Shown here in pieces: positions 1 through 7,525 of a stretch of DNA of 55,615 nucleotides (positions within the stretch are counted from its first letter, which is position 1; every line of letters starts with the position of its first letter). The translations under genes were made by a program, and so were the position numbers. The stretch covers positions 1-55,615 of the forward strand of contig JAAVBS010000005.1 in the NCBI GenBank assembly GCA_014802725.1, in the 5' to 3' direction. Origin of the DNA: a bacterium. Its GTDB lineage: Bacteria > Bacteroidota > Bacteroidia > Bacteroidales > P3. The notes beneath the pieces are model-generated. The model was not told the DNA's origin and searched no databases. It was given only the letters and a program-made list of their open reading frames with translations.

Positions 1-1
1 G

Positions 2-976
2 TCGGTAACGATACCGGATGGTGTGACCTCTATCGGGGATTATGCTTTTTATGGATGTGAAGGTCTGACATCGGTGACGATACCTGAGGGGGTGACCACT
101 ATCGGTGAGCGAGCTTTTCTGTATTGTATGGGTTTGACATCTATTAATATACCGGAAAGTGTGACCGCTATCGGGGGGGGGAATTTTTACGGCACGTCTA
201 TCGGTAGTCCGTTGTATAATAGTAAAATATTTGTCCGTTTACCTGAAAATTATAAAGGTGAATATATAGTGCCGTCCGGTATTCAATTGATTGTAGGCGG
301 CGCATTTTGGTGCGATAGTCTTTTTTCTGTAACGCTTCCGGAAAGTCTTGATACGATAGCTGAGGAGGCTTTTAGGGGTGCACATAGTTTGCGAAACGTC
401 TATTCTTTGGCTAAGAATCCTCCGGTCTGTGAATATGGAGCTTTTGGCATACATGAAAATCTTTACGTGCCGCGCGGAAGTAAGGATGCCTATGCCTCCG
501 CATACGAATGGAGACGTTTCACAATATACGAATTTGGGTTTGACGGAACGGGCGTGATAACGTTGCAGGTTAATAATGAATCCATGGGGCGCGTGACCGG
601 AGGCGGGGAATATGAACTGGACGAGCAAGTCAAACTGGAGGCTATTCCCAATGCGGGTTATCACTTTGAAAAATGGGATGACGGGAATACCGACAATCCC
701 CGTAGGTTGACGGTTACGTGTGATATGGTTCTTACGGCCATGTTTGCCAAGGACGCACCCACGGCCAACGAGTCGGCCCTCACCGCCGCGCCCATCGCCT
801 ACGTGCAGGGTCGCACGGCTTACCTCGCGGACGGCCTCGGCGAAGTGGAAGCCTTTACCGCCACGGGCCAGCGCGTGTACCGCGGCACCGACCGCACCCT
901 TACGCTCCCGCGTCCCGGCATCTACGTCCTCCGCGTGGTGGCCGACGGCAGACGGTGTAAGGTGGTAGTAAGGTAA
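2..976 (+). CDS. BspA-like leucine-rich-repeat (LRR_5) surface protein with InlB B-repeat-like domain and C-terminal T9SS type A sorting domain (5' truncated by window edge)
   Basis: Repeats 'VTIPEGVTTIGERAF', 'INIPESVTAIGG'; 'GGEYELDEQVKLEAIPNAGYHFEKWDDGNTDNPRRLTVTCDMVLTAMFA'; tail 'VEAFTATGQRVYRGTDRTLTLPRPGIYVLRVVADGRRCKVVVR'. Frame is open to the window start. Confidence 0.85.
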   Translation, partial: SVTIPDGVTSIGDYAFYGCEGLTSVTIPEGVTTIGERAFLYCMGLTSINIPESVTAIGGGNFYGTSIGSPLYNSKIFVRLPENYKGEYIVPSGIQLIVGGAFWCDSLFSVTLPESLDTIAEEAFRGAHSLRNVYSLAKNPPVCEYGAFGIHENLYVPRGSKDAYASAYEWRRFTIYEFGFDGTGVITLQVNNESMGRVTGGGEYELDEQVKLEAIPNAGYHFEKWDDGNTDNPRRLTVTCDMVLTAMFAKDAPTANESALTAAPIAYVQGRTAYLADGLGEVEAFTATGQRVYRGTDRTLTLPRPGIYVLRVVADGRRCKVVVR

Positions 977-999
977 GCGGACAATCATCTGTCGTTAAC

Positions 1000-1039
1000 T
1001 GTAGCAGGGGGCGCACCATACGGTGCGCCCCCTGCTACA
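1000..1039. repeat. Perfect inverted repeat, 18-bp stem with ATAC tetraloop; possible terminator or REP-like element
   Basis: T GTAGCAGGGGGCGCACC ATAC GGTGCGCCCCCTGCTAC A; no following T-tract. Confidence 0.8.
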
Positions 1040-1116
1040 TCTCTTCATTTGCACTCATCTTTCACTATCAACATTGTCCTCTCTTTGAGTACAGAATAAA
1101 TCCTGTAGTTTCCGTT

Positions 1117-1497
1117 TTAATATCTTTTTGTCGGGTAATCTTTTTCTTCCATGGTTTTGGCTCTACTCATGATGCAGAGATTGTGCGTCCAACTGATTTC
1201 TCTCAGCAGTGCTGAGAGTTTTGGAACCTCTTTATAGGTTTCATAAAACTGTTTCATTCGCCATAGGTTTTTGTCGGAAAACCCTTTAAGTGAAGGCTCT
1301 TTCCTCTTGAGATAATCAGCCAGTTCCTTCACGACGGATTCCCCCCAGGCGGCTGATTCGATTTTGGAACTGATATAGTGGCCGACCGTCCAATAAAGAT
1401 TTATCAATTCTTTATTGACCATTTTCGCGGCATGGTGTCGGGCTTGTTTAATAAGCCCGATGACCTCGTCAAACGAGGTGTTCTTATCGGTATTCAT
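1117..1497 (-). pseudogene. Truncated DUF1016 N-terminal domain (YhcG-type PDDEXK nuclease) remnant
   Basis: 'FDEVIGLIKQARHHAAKMVNKELINLYWTVGHYISSKIESAAWGESVVKELADYLKR...GFSDKNLWRMKQFYETY...LSALLREISWTHNLCIMSRAKTMEEK' then divergence and stop; nuclease C-terminus missing. Confidence 0.7.
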
Positions 1498-1644
1498 AGT
1501 GTTTGTTATGGTTTAGTTTATACTTGCGGAATGAGTCTTTTATCAATATACGTTCAACCTCGAAAAACATATGAAAAAAAGTTTGGAATAGCCCGTCGTT
1601 GTAGGGAAGTGTAGTCTGGAACGAAAATAGGGGCTAATATCCCG

Positions 1645-1728
1645 CTACGGCCTGATATGCACCACCTGCGGGTAGCGGTAGCCGTCGAACAGGAAGAAGA
1701 CGAATTAGTAGATGCCGGGAGATTTTTG
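1645..1728 (-). pseudogene. Decayed C-terminal tail of a T9SS sorting domain
   Basis: Minus-strand frame reads 'KSPGIY*FVFFLFDGYRYPQVVHIRP*', resembling the end of a T9SS type A CTD with one internal stop. Confidence 0.4.
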
Positions 1729-1733
1729 CCTCT

Positions 1734-2777
1734 TTACCCCAACGCCGTCAGGCATAGCTGATACAGCACGCGGGCGCCGACGTTGCCGTCCCACTCGTCG
1801 GCCCTGTCGGTCGGGTGGGGGGCCACTTCGCAGAGGTCGAAGCCGATGATTTCGCGGCCGCTGCGGCGCAAGGCATCCAGCAAGTATTGCATCTCGCCAT
1901 AGCGCAGGCCGCCGGGCACGGGGGTGCCCGTGTGCGGACAAAGCGCGGGTTCCAACCCGTCTATGTCAAAGCTGATATACACTTTTTGCGGCAGGCGGGC
2001 GAGGATGTCGGCCACCTGGGTGTCCCACGATACGCCCTGGCAGCGTGCCTGTTGCAACAAGGGGTCGGGGAACGTATGCACGCGCTTGTCCGCCGCCGCC
2101 CGTGCCATCTCTTCCTCACAGACGTCACGGATGCCCACCTGCACGAGCGATGTCACGGGCGTCGTCCCGTCGGTCCGTTGCAGTTGCAGCGCGTTGTACA
2201 TGATCGAGGCGTGCGAGAACGTAAAGCCCTCGTAGGCTTCGCGCAGGTCGGCGTGCGCGTCGATATGCAGGATGCCCCAGCTCTCGTGAAAGTCGGCCAA
2301 GGCCTGCCAGTGGCCGTAAGGCACGCTGTGGTCGCCGCCCACGATGCCCACCTTGCGGCCCTGTTGCAGCTGCGTGCGGCATTGCGCCGCCACCCATTCG
2401 TTCAAGGTCTCCGAAGCCGCCTCTATCGTCATCAGGTCGCGGTCGGCCGCCGGCACGCCGCCTTCGGTCTCGGCCCGCTCAATGACTTTTTCCGCGATGG
2501 GCCGCATCTTGTGCGACGTATTCCGCAAGTCCGCAAAGTCCGGCTTCTCGGTCGCGATGCGTTTCTCCCAGGCTTTCGGCACAAAGAAATCGAAGAAATC
2601 CAACTGGTAGGAGGCGTTCAGGATGGCTTGCGGGCCCTCGGCCGCCCCCGGCTTGTAGGACGTCGTCACATCCCAGGGCACGGGAATCAATACGAGGTCG
2701 GCTTCCTCCGTCCGGTAGGGAAAGCCGAAGAAGCGCCCGTTGGGGGCGCAGGCCGCGTTCGGATCAAAGGTCGTCAT
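1734..2777 (-). CDS. Arginase/agmatinase/formimidoylglutamase family protein
   Basis: 'GGDHSVPYGHWQALADFHESWGILHIDAHADLREAYEGFTFSHASIMYNAL', 'YISFDIDGLEPALCPHTGTPVPGGLRYGEM'; ATG overlaps upstream stop (ATGA). Confidence 0.9.
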   Translation of the reverse strand: MTTFDPNAACAPNGRFFGFPYRTEEADLVLIPVPWDVTTSYKPGAAEGPQAILNASYQLDFFDFFVPKAWEKRIATEKPDFADLRNTSHKMRPIAEKVIERAETEGGVPAADRDLMTIEAASETLNEWVAAQCRTQLQQGRKVGIVGGDHSVPYGHWQALADFHESWGILHIDAHADLREAYEGFTFSHASIMYNALQLQRTDGTTPVTSLVQVGIRDVCEEEMARAAADKRVHTFPDPLLQQARCQGVSWDTQVADILARLPQKVYISFDIDGLEPALCPHTGTPVPGGLRYGEMQYLLDALRRSGREIIGFDLCEVAPHPTDRADEWDGNVGARVLYQLCLTALG

Positions 2778-4756
2778 AATATCTTGATTTCCGTTCTTCG
2801 GTTCTGTTGACGGCCCTCGGCCGTTTCGTTCGTGGCCACGGGCTTTTGCGAACCGTAGCCCACGGTTTCGATGCGGTCGGCCGCAATGCCGCGTTCGATC
2901 AGGTAGTTGGCCACCGAGCGCGCCCGCTGTTCCGACAGCTGTTGGTTGTAGGTCTCGCGGCCCGTCGCGTCCGTATGGCCGCTGATTTCGATGCGCCACT
3001 GCGGCTGGTCGTTCAGGAAACGCCACAGTCGGTTCAGTTCCGTAAACGAGGCCGAATCCAACTTAAAGTCGTCGGTGGCGAAGAAGATGTTGCGCAACAC
3101 CATCGTTTCGCCCGTATGCACCTGCGCTAGCGCGATTTCCTTATAGAGCGGCGTCAGCGCGTGCGTGTCGTTGAGCGCGATGTGCTCGGAATGAAATAGA
3201 TAGCCTTCTTTCGAGACATTGAGCGCATAGGTCTTGCCGGCCGGCAGGCAGACGAGGAAGTCGCCGTTGACGGCATCGGAGAACGATTCCACCGTGGTCT
3301 GCGCCGTGCCCAAATCGACGAGTTCGAAATGCGCCTGCAAGGGTTCACCGCTGCGGGCGTCCCGCACCATGCCTTTCATAAACGAGACTAAATTCGGCCG
3401 CGCCGCTTCGTAGAGTTCAAAACTGTAGATGTCAAGCCCGCCTTGTCCGCCCAATTTGCCGCTTGCGAAATAGGCCGTTTTACCCGTGCGGTCCACGCTC
3501 AGCGTCGCTTCGTCGGCGTAAGTGTTGATAGGGTAGCCGAGGTTGACGGCTTCGCTCCACCGGTTAGGGCCTTCGCGCCGCGCTACGAACAAGTCCATGC
3601 CGCCGAGCCCGGGGCGCGTGTCGGACGAGAAATACAACGTCTCCTGGTCGGGGTGGATGAAAGGGGAGTTCTCGTTGCCGGGCGTGTTGATGTTCTCTCC
3701 GAGGTTGACGGGCTTGGACCATACGCCCGCGTCGTTGCGCACGGTCATCCACAGGTCGCTGCCGCCCATGCCGCCCGCGCGGTTGCTGCAGAAATACAGC
3801 GTGCGGCCGTCCGACGAAATCGACGGTTGCGACTCCCAGGCTTCCGTATTGACCGGATAGCCGAGGTTGATGGGCTTGCCCCATTGGTCGCCGTTCTTGA
3901 CGCAGACGTAAATGTCGCAGGAACCGCGGCCATCCTCGCGGCCGCAGCCGGCAAAATAGAGGTAGCGGCCGTCGGCCGAAATCGACTGCGCGCCCTCGTT
4001 GCCGTCGGAGTTGACGGGTTCGGGCATCCGTTGCGCCAACGTCCATTCGCCCAGGCTGTCGCGCTCCGAAATAAAGAAGTCCTCCTCCAAATGCGGCGTC
4101 GGCTCGTTGCGCTTATAGCGGCGCGTAAAAATCAGGTAACGGTCGTCCAAGGTCACGATGGGCAGGTATTCTTCGGCCGGCGTGTTGATGCTGTCGCTCA
4201 GCGCCTGTGGCGAAAACGGCACGTGGTGGCGGCTGATTTCCAAAGCCTGCGCGTTGCGTAGGCGCACGTCTTCGGCCTTGCGTTTCAGGTTTTCCGACGG
4301 CTTTTCCAAGCCGAGGAATGTGGCCAAATGCCGTTCGGCCTCTTCGTACAGGCCGATGCTGTATTCCAAACGGCCGAGCGTATAGTAGGCGTTTGGAAAG
4401 ACGTTGGGGTTGATGCCGATGGCGGTCCGGTAACTCCATACGGCCGAGTCGATGAAATGCAGGTCCTCGTAGATGACGCCGCGCAGCAGCCAGCTTTGGG
4501 CGTGGCCGGGGCAGATGCCTCCGGCGGAGGCGAGCGCGTCCAAGGCCGCTTGGTATTGGCCGTCGTGATAGAGCTGGCGCGCGCGATCGAAGTGCCCGAG
4601 CAGTTTGCGTTCGGCCGTCGGATCGCAGGCGGAAGGAATATCCAGGGGCGGCATTTCCGGGACTTGCGCGCCCATGGCCATCCACAGGCCGCCTATCCAC
4701 AGCAAACCCGCCGCCAAGCCGTTTTTCAGCGGCTTACCGAATATGAAATGGAACAT
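2774..4756 (-). CDS. TPR / WD40-like (PD40) / carboxypeptidase-regulatory-like / OmpA C-terminal domain protein, PorE-like architecture
   Basis: N-terminal TPR, 'SDGRYLYFAGCGREDGRGSCDIYV' and 'SSDGRTLYFCSNRAGGMGGSDLW' propeller repeats, 'KGMVRDARSGEPLQAHFELVD', 'IEISGHTDATGRETYNQQLSEQRARSVANYLIERGI'. Confidence 0.85.
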   Translation of the reverse strand: MFHFIFGKPLKNGLAAGLLWIGGLWMAMGAQVPEMPPLDIPSACDPTAERKLLGHFDRARQLYHDGQYQAALDALASAGGICPGHAQSWLLRGVIYEDLHFIDSAVWSYRTAIGINPNVFPNAYYTLGRLEYSIGLYEEAERHLATFLGLEKPSENLKRKAEDVRLRNAQALEISRHHVPFSPQALSDSINTPAEEYLPIVTLDDRYLIFTRRYKRNEPTPHLEEDFFISERDSLGEWTLAQRMPEPVNSDGNEGAQSISADGRYLYFAGCGREDGRGSCDIYVCVKNGDQWGKPINLGYPVNTEAWESQPSISSDGRTLYFCSNRAGGMGGSDLWMTVRNDAGVWSKPVNLGENINTPGNENSPFIHPDQETLYFSSDTRPGLGGMDLFVARREGPNRWSEAVNLGYPINTYADEATLSVDRTGKTAYFASGKLGGQGGLDIYSFELYEAARPNLVSFMKGMVRDARSGEPLQAHFELVDLGTAQTTVESFSDAVNGDFLVCLPAGKTYALNVSKEGYLFHSEHIALNDTHALTPLYKEIALAQVHTGETMVLRNIFFATDDFKLDSASFTELNRLWRFLNDQPQWRIEISGHTDATGRETYNQQLSEQRARSVANYLIERGIAADRIETVGYGSQKPVATNETAEGRQQNRRTEIKIL

Positions 4757-4768
4757 AGATTATGGGTA

Positions 4769-5554
4769 TTACAATACAATTGCCAAAAGACCGACCACCG
4801 CACAGTAAACGGCGAAGTAAATCAACTTGCCTTTGCTTACGATGCGGATCATCCATTTGCAGGCCGCCCATCCCGAAACGAAAGCGGCCACGCAGCCGAT
4901 CAGCAAGGTGGATACCGGAATGGCCGACTGCGTCAGGTCGCCGGAAACGAGGCACAGCAGGTTCTCGCCCAAAATCGGCACCAAAACCATGAGGAACGAA
5001 AAGCGCGCCACTTCCTCTTTGCGGTCGCCCAACAACAGCCCCGTCGCAATCGTGCTGCCGGAGCGGGAGAGGCCCGGCAGAACGGCCACGGCCTGCGCGA
5101 TGCCGATGATGAAAGCGTCCTGATAGCGGATGCCGTGCCGGCCTTTGCCAAGATATTGCGCCAGGCAGAGCAAGAGGGCCGTCACCAACAGCATGATGCC
5201 GACCAATCGCAGGCCGTTGCCGAAAAATCCTTCCACTTCGTCTTTGAAAAATACACCGACGACGGCCACGGGAATCATCGAAATCACCAGCTTGAAGATA
5301 TAGACGGTTTCGTCGTTGAGTTTGAAGCGGAACAGGCCGCTCAGTAATTTGAGCAGGTCTTTCCAAAAGACGACGATCGTACTCAATACGGTGGCGCCGT
5401 GTACACAGACTGTAAACAACAGGTCATCGGGCAGATGGACGCCCAACAGGCTTTTGCCGATTTCCAGATGGCCGCTGCTGCTCACGGGCAGGAATTCAGT
5501 CAGCCCCTGTATCAATCCCAAGAGCAGGGCTTGCCACCAACTCATCGTTTCCAT
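4769..5554 (-). CDS. uppP: Undecaprenyl-diphosphatase
   Basis: 'ALLLGLIQGLTEFLPVSSSGHLEIGKSLLG', 'AQAVAVLPGLSRSGSTIATGLLLG'. Confidence 0.95.
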   Translation of the reverse strand: METMSWWQALLLGLIQGLTEFLPVSSSGHLEIGKSLLGVHLPDDLLFTVCVHGATVLSTIVVFWKDLLKLLSGLFRFKLNDETVYIFKLVISMIPVAVVGVFFKDEVEGFFGNGLRLVGIMLLVTALLLCLAQYLGKGRHGIRYQDAFIIGIAQAVAVLPGLSRSGSTIATGLLLGDRKEEVARFSFLMVLVPILGENLLCLVSGDLTQSAIPVSTLLIGCVAAFVSGWAACKWMIRIVSKGKLIYFAVYCAVVGLLAIVL

Positions 5555-5558
5555 CGGC

Positions 5559-5798
5559 TTATTCTTTCGGACGTTTCATAATCGCCCAGATTTCCACGAT
5601 GAAACCGGCCAAAATAACCAAAGGCGCAACGACGAGGCGGCGCGTATTGAAGAGCGCTTCGCTGAACACGTTGGGATCGTCGCTACCGCCGCCCGAAAGC
5701 AGGACATAGCCTAAAATCAACAGCAACACGCCAACGCCCATCAGGATGTAGTTCTCCTTGCGGAAAGCGAAGTCGAAGCCTTTTTTCTCTTTTTCCAT
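5559..5798 (-). CDS. DUF3098 family small membrane protein
   Basis: 'MEKEKKGFDFAFRKENYILMGVGVLLLILGYVLLSGGGSDDPNVFSEALFNTRRLVVAPLVILAGFIVEIWAIM'; located between ftsX and uppP. Confidence 0.85.
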   Translation of the reverse strand: MEKEKKGFDFAFRKENYILMGVGVLLLILGYVLLSGGGSDDPNVFSEALFNTRRLVVAPLVILAGFIVEIWAIMKRPKE

Positions 5799-5821
5799 AA
5801 TGTTATAATCTGAAGATAAAC

Positions 5822-6703
5822 CTAATTGTAAATCCGGTCCGAATTGCGCATGCGCACGTATTTGTTGACCGAGAAATAAGCGGAAATCAGTGTTATCAAT
5901 AAACCCAAGGCCATGAGCAACACGAATACGCCGATAATCATCGGCAGGTCGGTGCGGCTGATGACCTCCGGCACCTTGCTGTGCAGATACAACAGGCCGG
6001 CGGCCAGCAACAGGATGGCCAGGGCCGCCCCGATAAAGCCGTGTACGAGGCTTTTGGCGAGGAACGGCTTGCGGATGAAGCCGGCCGTGGCGCCCACCAA
6101 TTGCATGGTGTTGATGGTAAAACGTTTGGAATAAATCAACAGCCGCATCGTGTTGTTGATGAGCAGCACGGCTATCAAGAGCGTCAGCGCGCCGAAGCCC
6201 ATGAGCCAAAAGCTGATTTTGCGCACGTTGTCATTGACGATGCTGACCAAATCGCGTTGGTAGAACATCTCCTTGACCATATGGTAGCGCGTTATTTCGT
6301 GTTCAAACAAGGCCACGCTGTCGGGCTGCATGTAGTCGGCTTTCAGGTGCACCTCGATAGAGGGCAACAGCGGGTTGTAGCCGAGAAAGTCGATGAAGTC
6401 GTGCCCGAGGTCGTCCTGCAATTCCTGCGCCGCGTCCTTGGCACTGATATAGCGCGTCGATTTAACGTAGGGCGAGCGGTCAATCAAGGCTTTCAATTCC
6501 AAGATGTCCGCTTCGCGCGTCTTGTCCTTAATCATGACGGTGAACCCGATGTTCTCCTTCACATAGTCGGAAATCTTGCGCGTATAACCGACCATCAGCG
6601 TCTGTATGCCGATAAGGAACAATACGAGCGCGATGGAGCAGACCGTACTCACGTGTGCGCCGCGAATCCGGTTGCGTTGCAGTTTTTCGTCTTCCTGTAT
6701 CAT
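5822..6703 (-). CDS. ftsX: Cell division protein FtsX (ABC transporter permease)
   Basis: 293 aa, four TM segments, 'KALIDRSPYVKSTRYISAKDAAQELQDDLGHDFIDFLGYNPLLPSIEVHL', 'NTMRLLIYSKRFTINTMQLVGATAGFIRKPF'. Confidence 0.92.
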   Translation of the reverse strand: MIQEDEKLQRNRIRGAHVSTVCSIALVLFLIGIQTLMVGYTRKISDYVKENIGFTVMIKDKTREADILELKALIDRSPYVKSTRYISAKDAAQELQDDLGHDFIDFLGYNPLLPSIEVHLKADYMQPDSVALFEHEITRYHMVKEMFYQRDLVSIVNDNVRKISFWLMGFGALTLLIAVLLINNTMRLLIYSKRFTINTMQLVGATAGFIRKPFLAKSLVHGFIGAALAILLLAAGLLYLHSKVPEVISRTDLPMIIGVFVLLMALGLLITLISAYFSVNKYVRMRNSDRIYN

Positions 6704-6712
6704 AGGGATAGG

Positions 6713-7429
6713 TTAGGCCATCAGGAACGAAAGGTCTTGACCGGCGTTGTATTCTTTGGTCTCCATGCCGTGGTGGAACACGCGCATCGGACGTTGGCCC
6801 ACGAGCGAGAGCGTGCGGCCCTTGACGCGGAGCAGTGTGGCTTCGCGCAGGCCGACAATATAGGTGTTGGGTTGCACGACCATGAATTCCTTGATGCGGT
6901 CTTCGCGCGTTTCGCCGCCGTGTCCTTGCGGATGGGCGTCCAAATAGTGCGGGTTGATTTGGAACGGCACCAGATTCAGCGTCTCGAACGAGGCCGGCTG
7001 GATAATCGGCATGTCGTTGGTCGTGAACAGGCCGGGGCAGGCCACGTTGGAACCCGCGCTCCAACCCATGTAGGGCAAGCCGTTTTGTACCCGTTCGCGG
7101 ATGGCCTGCATCAGGCCGTGGCGGTGCATTTCGTAAACGAGGTGGAACGTGTTGCCGCCGCCCACCAGCACGCATTGCGCTTTGGCGATGGCGTCGGCCG
7201 GCTTGTCGAACGTATGGACGGAAACGAGCCGCACGTTCATTTCGGCCAAAACGTCCGCCACGCGTTTGGCATAGACGTCATAACCCATGCTGACGCCGGC
7301 GTAGGGCACAAACGTCACTTCGTCCACGTGCGTTTCTTCAAAAAAGGCTTTCATGTGCGCCCGCGGCCAGCCCAAATAGGCTTCGCCCGCATTCGTCGAG
7401 TTGCTGATCAGCAAAAGGTTCATTTCCAT
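6713..7429 (-). CDS. pepE: Dipeptidase E (peptidase S51)
   Basis: 'VLVGGGNTFHLVYEMHRHGLMQAIRERVQNGLPYMGWSAGSNVACPGLFTTNDMPI'. Confidence 0.9.
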   Translation of the reverse strand: MEMNLLLISNSTNAGEAYLGWPRAHMKAFFEETHVDEVTFVPYAGVSMGYDVYAKRVADVLAEMNVRLVSVHTFDKPADAIAKAQCVLVGGGNTFHLVYEMHRHGLMQAIRERVQNGLPYMGWSAGSNVACPGLFTTNDMPIIQPASFETLNLVPFQINPHYLDAHPQGHGGETREDRIKEFMVVQPNTYIVGLREATLLRVKGRTLSLVGQRPMRVFHHGMETKEYNAGQDLSFLMA

Positions 7430-7525
7430 ATGCTTCATTAAATAATGTCCGCTCTGAGGGCCTAAAAACGAAAAACCGCCTCCTGTCCCGTCGAAACGGT
7501 GCAAGAAGCGGTTTCCGCTTGGGAT

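Noticed and set aside
1378-1614. 78-aa plus-strand ORF in the relic zone
   Set aside because: Mostly antisense to the DUF1016 remnant; no domain, no promoter.
2778-3026. N-terminal extension of the arginase ORF
   Set aside because: The extension lies in the coding end of the OmpA/PorE-like gene and has no homology; MTTFDPNAACAPNGRFFGFPYR at 2777 with ATGA overlap is the natural start.
5981-7441. 486-aa plus-strand ORF spanning ftsX and pepE
   Set aside because: Runs antisense across two real genes and their intergenic gap; His/Gln/Arg-rich shadow composition.
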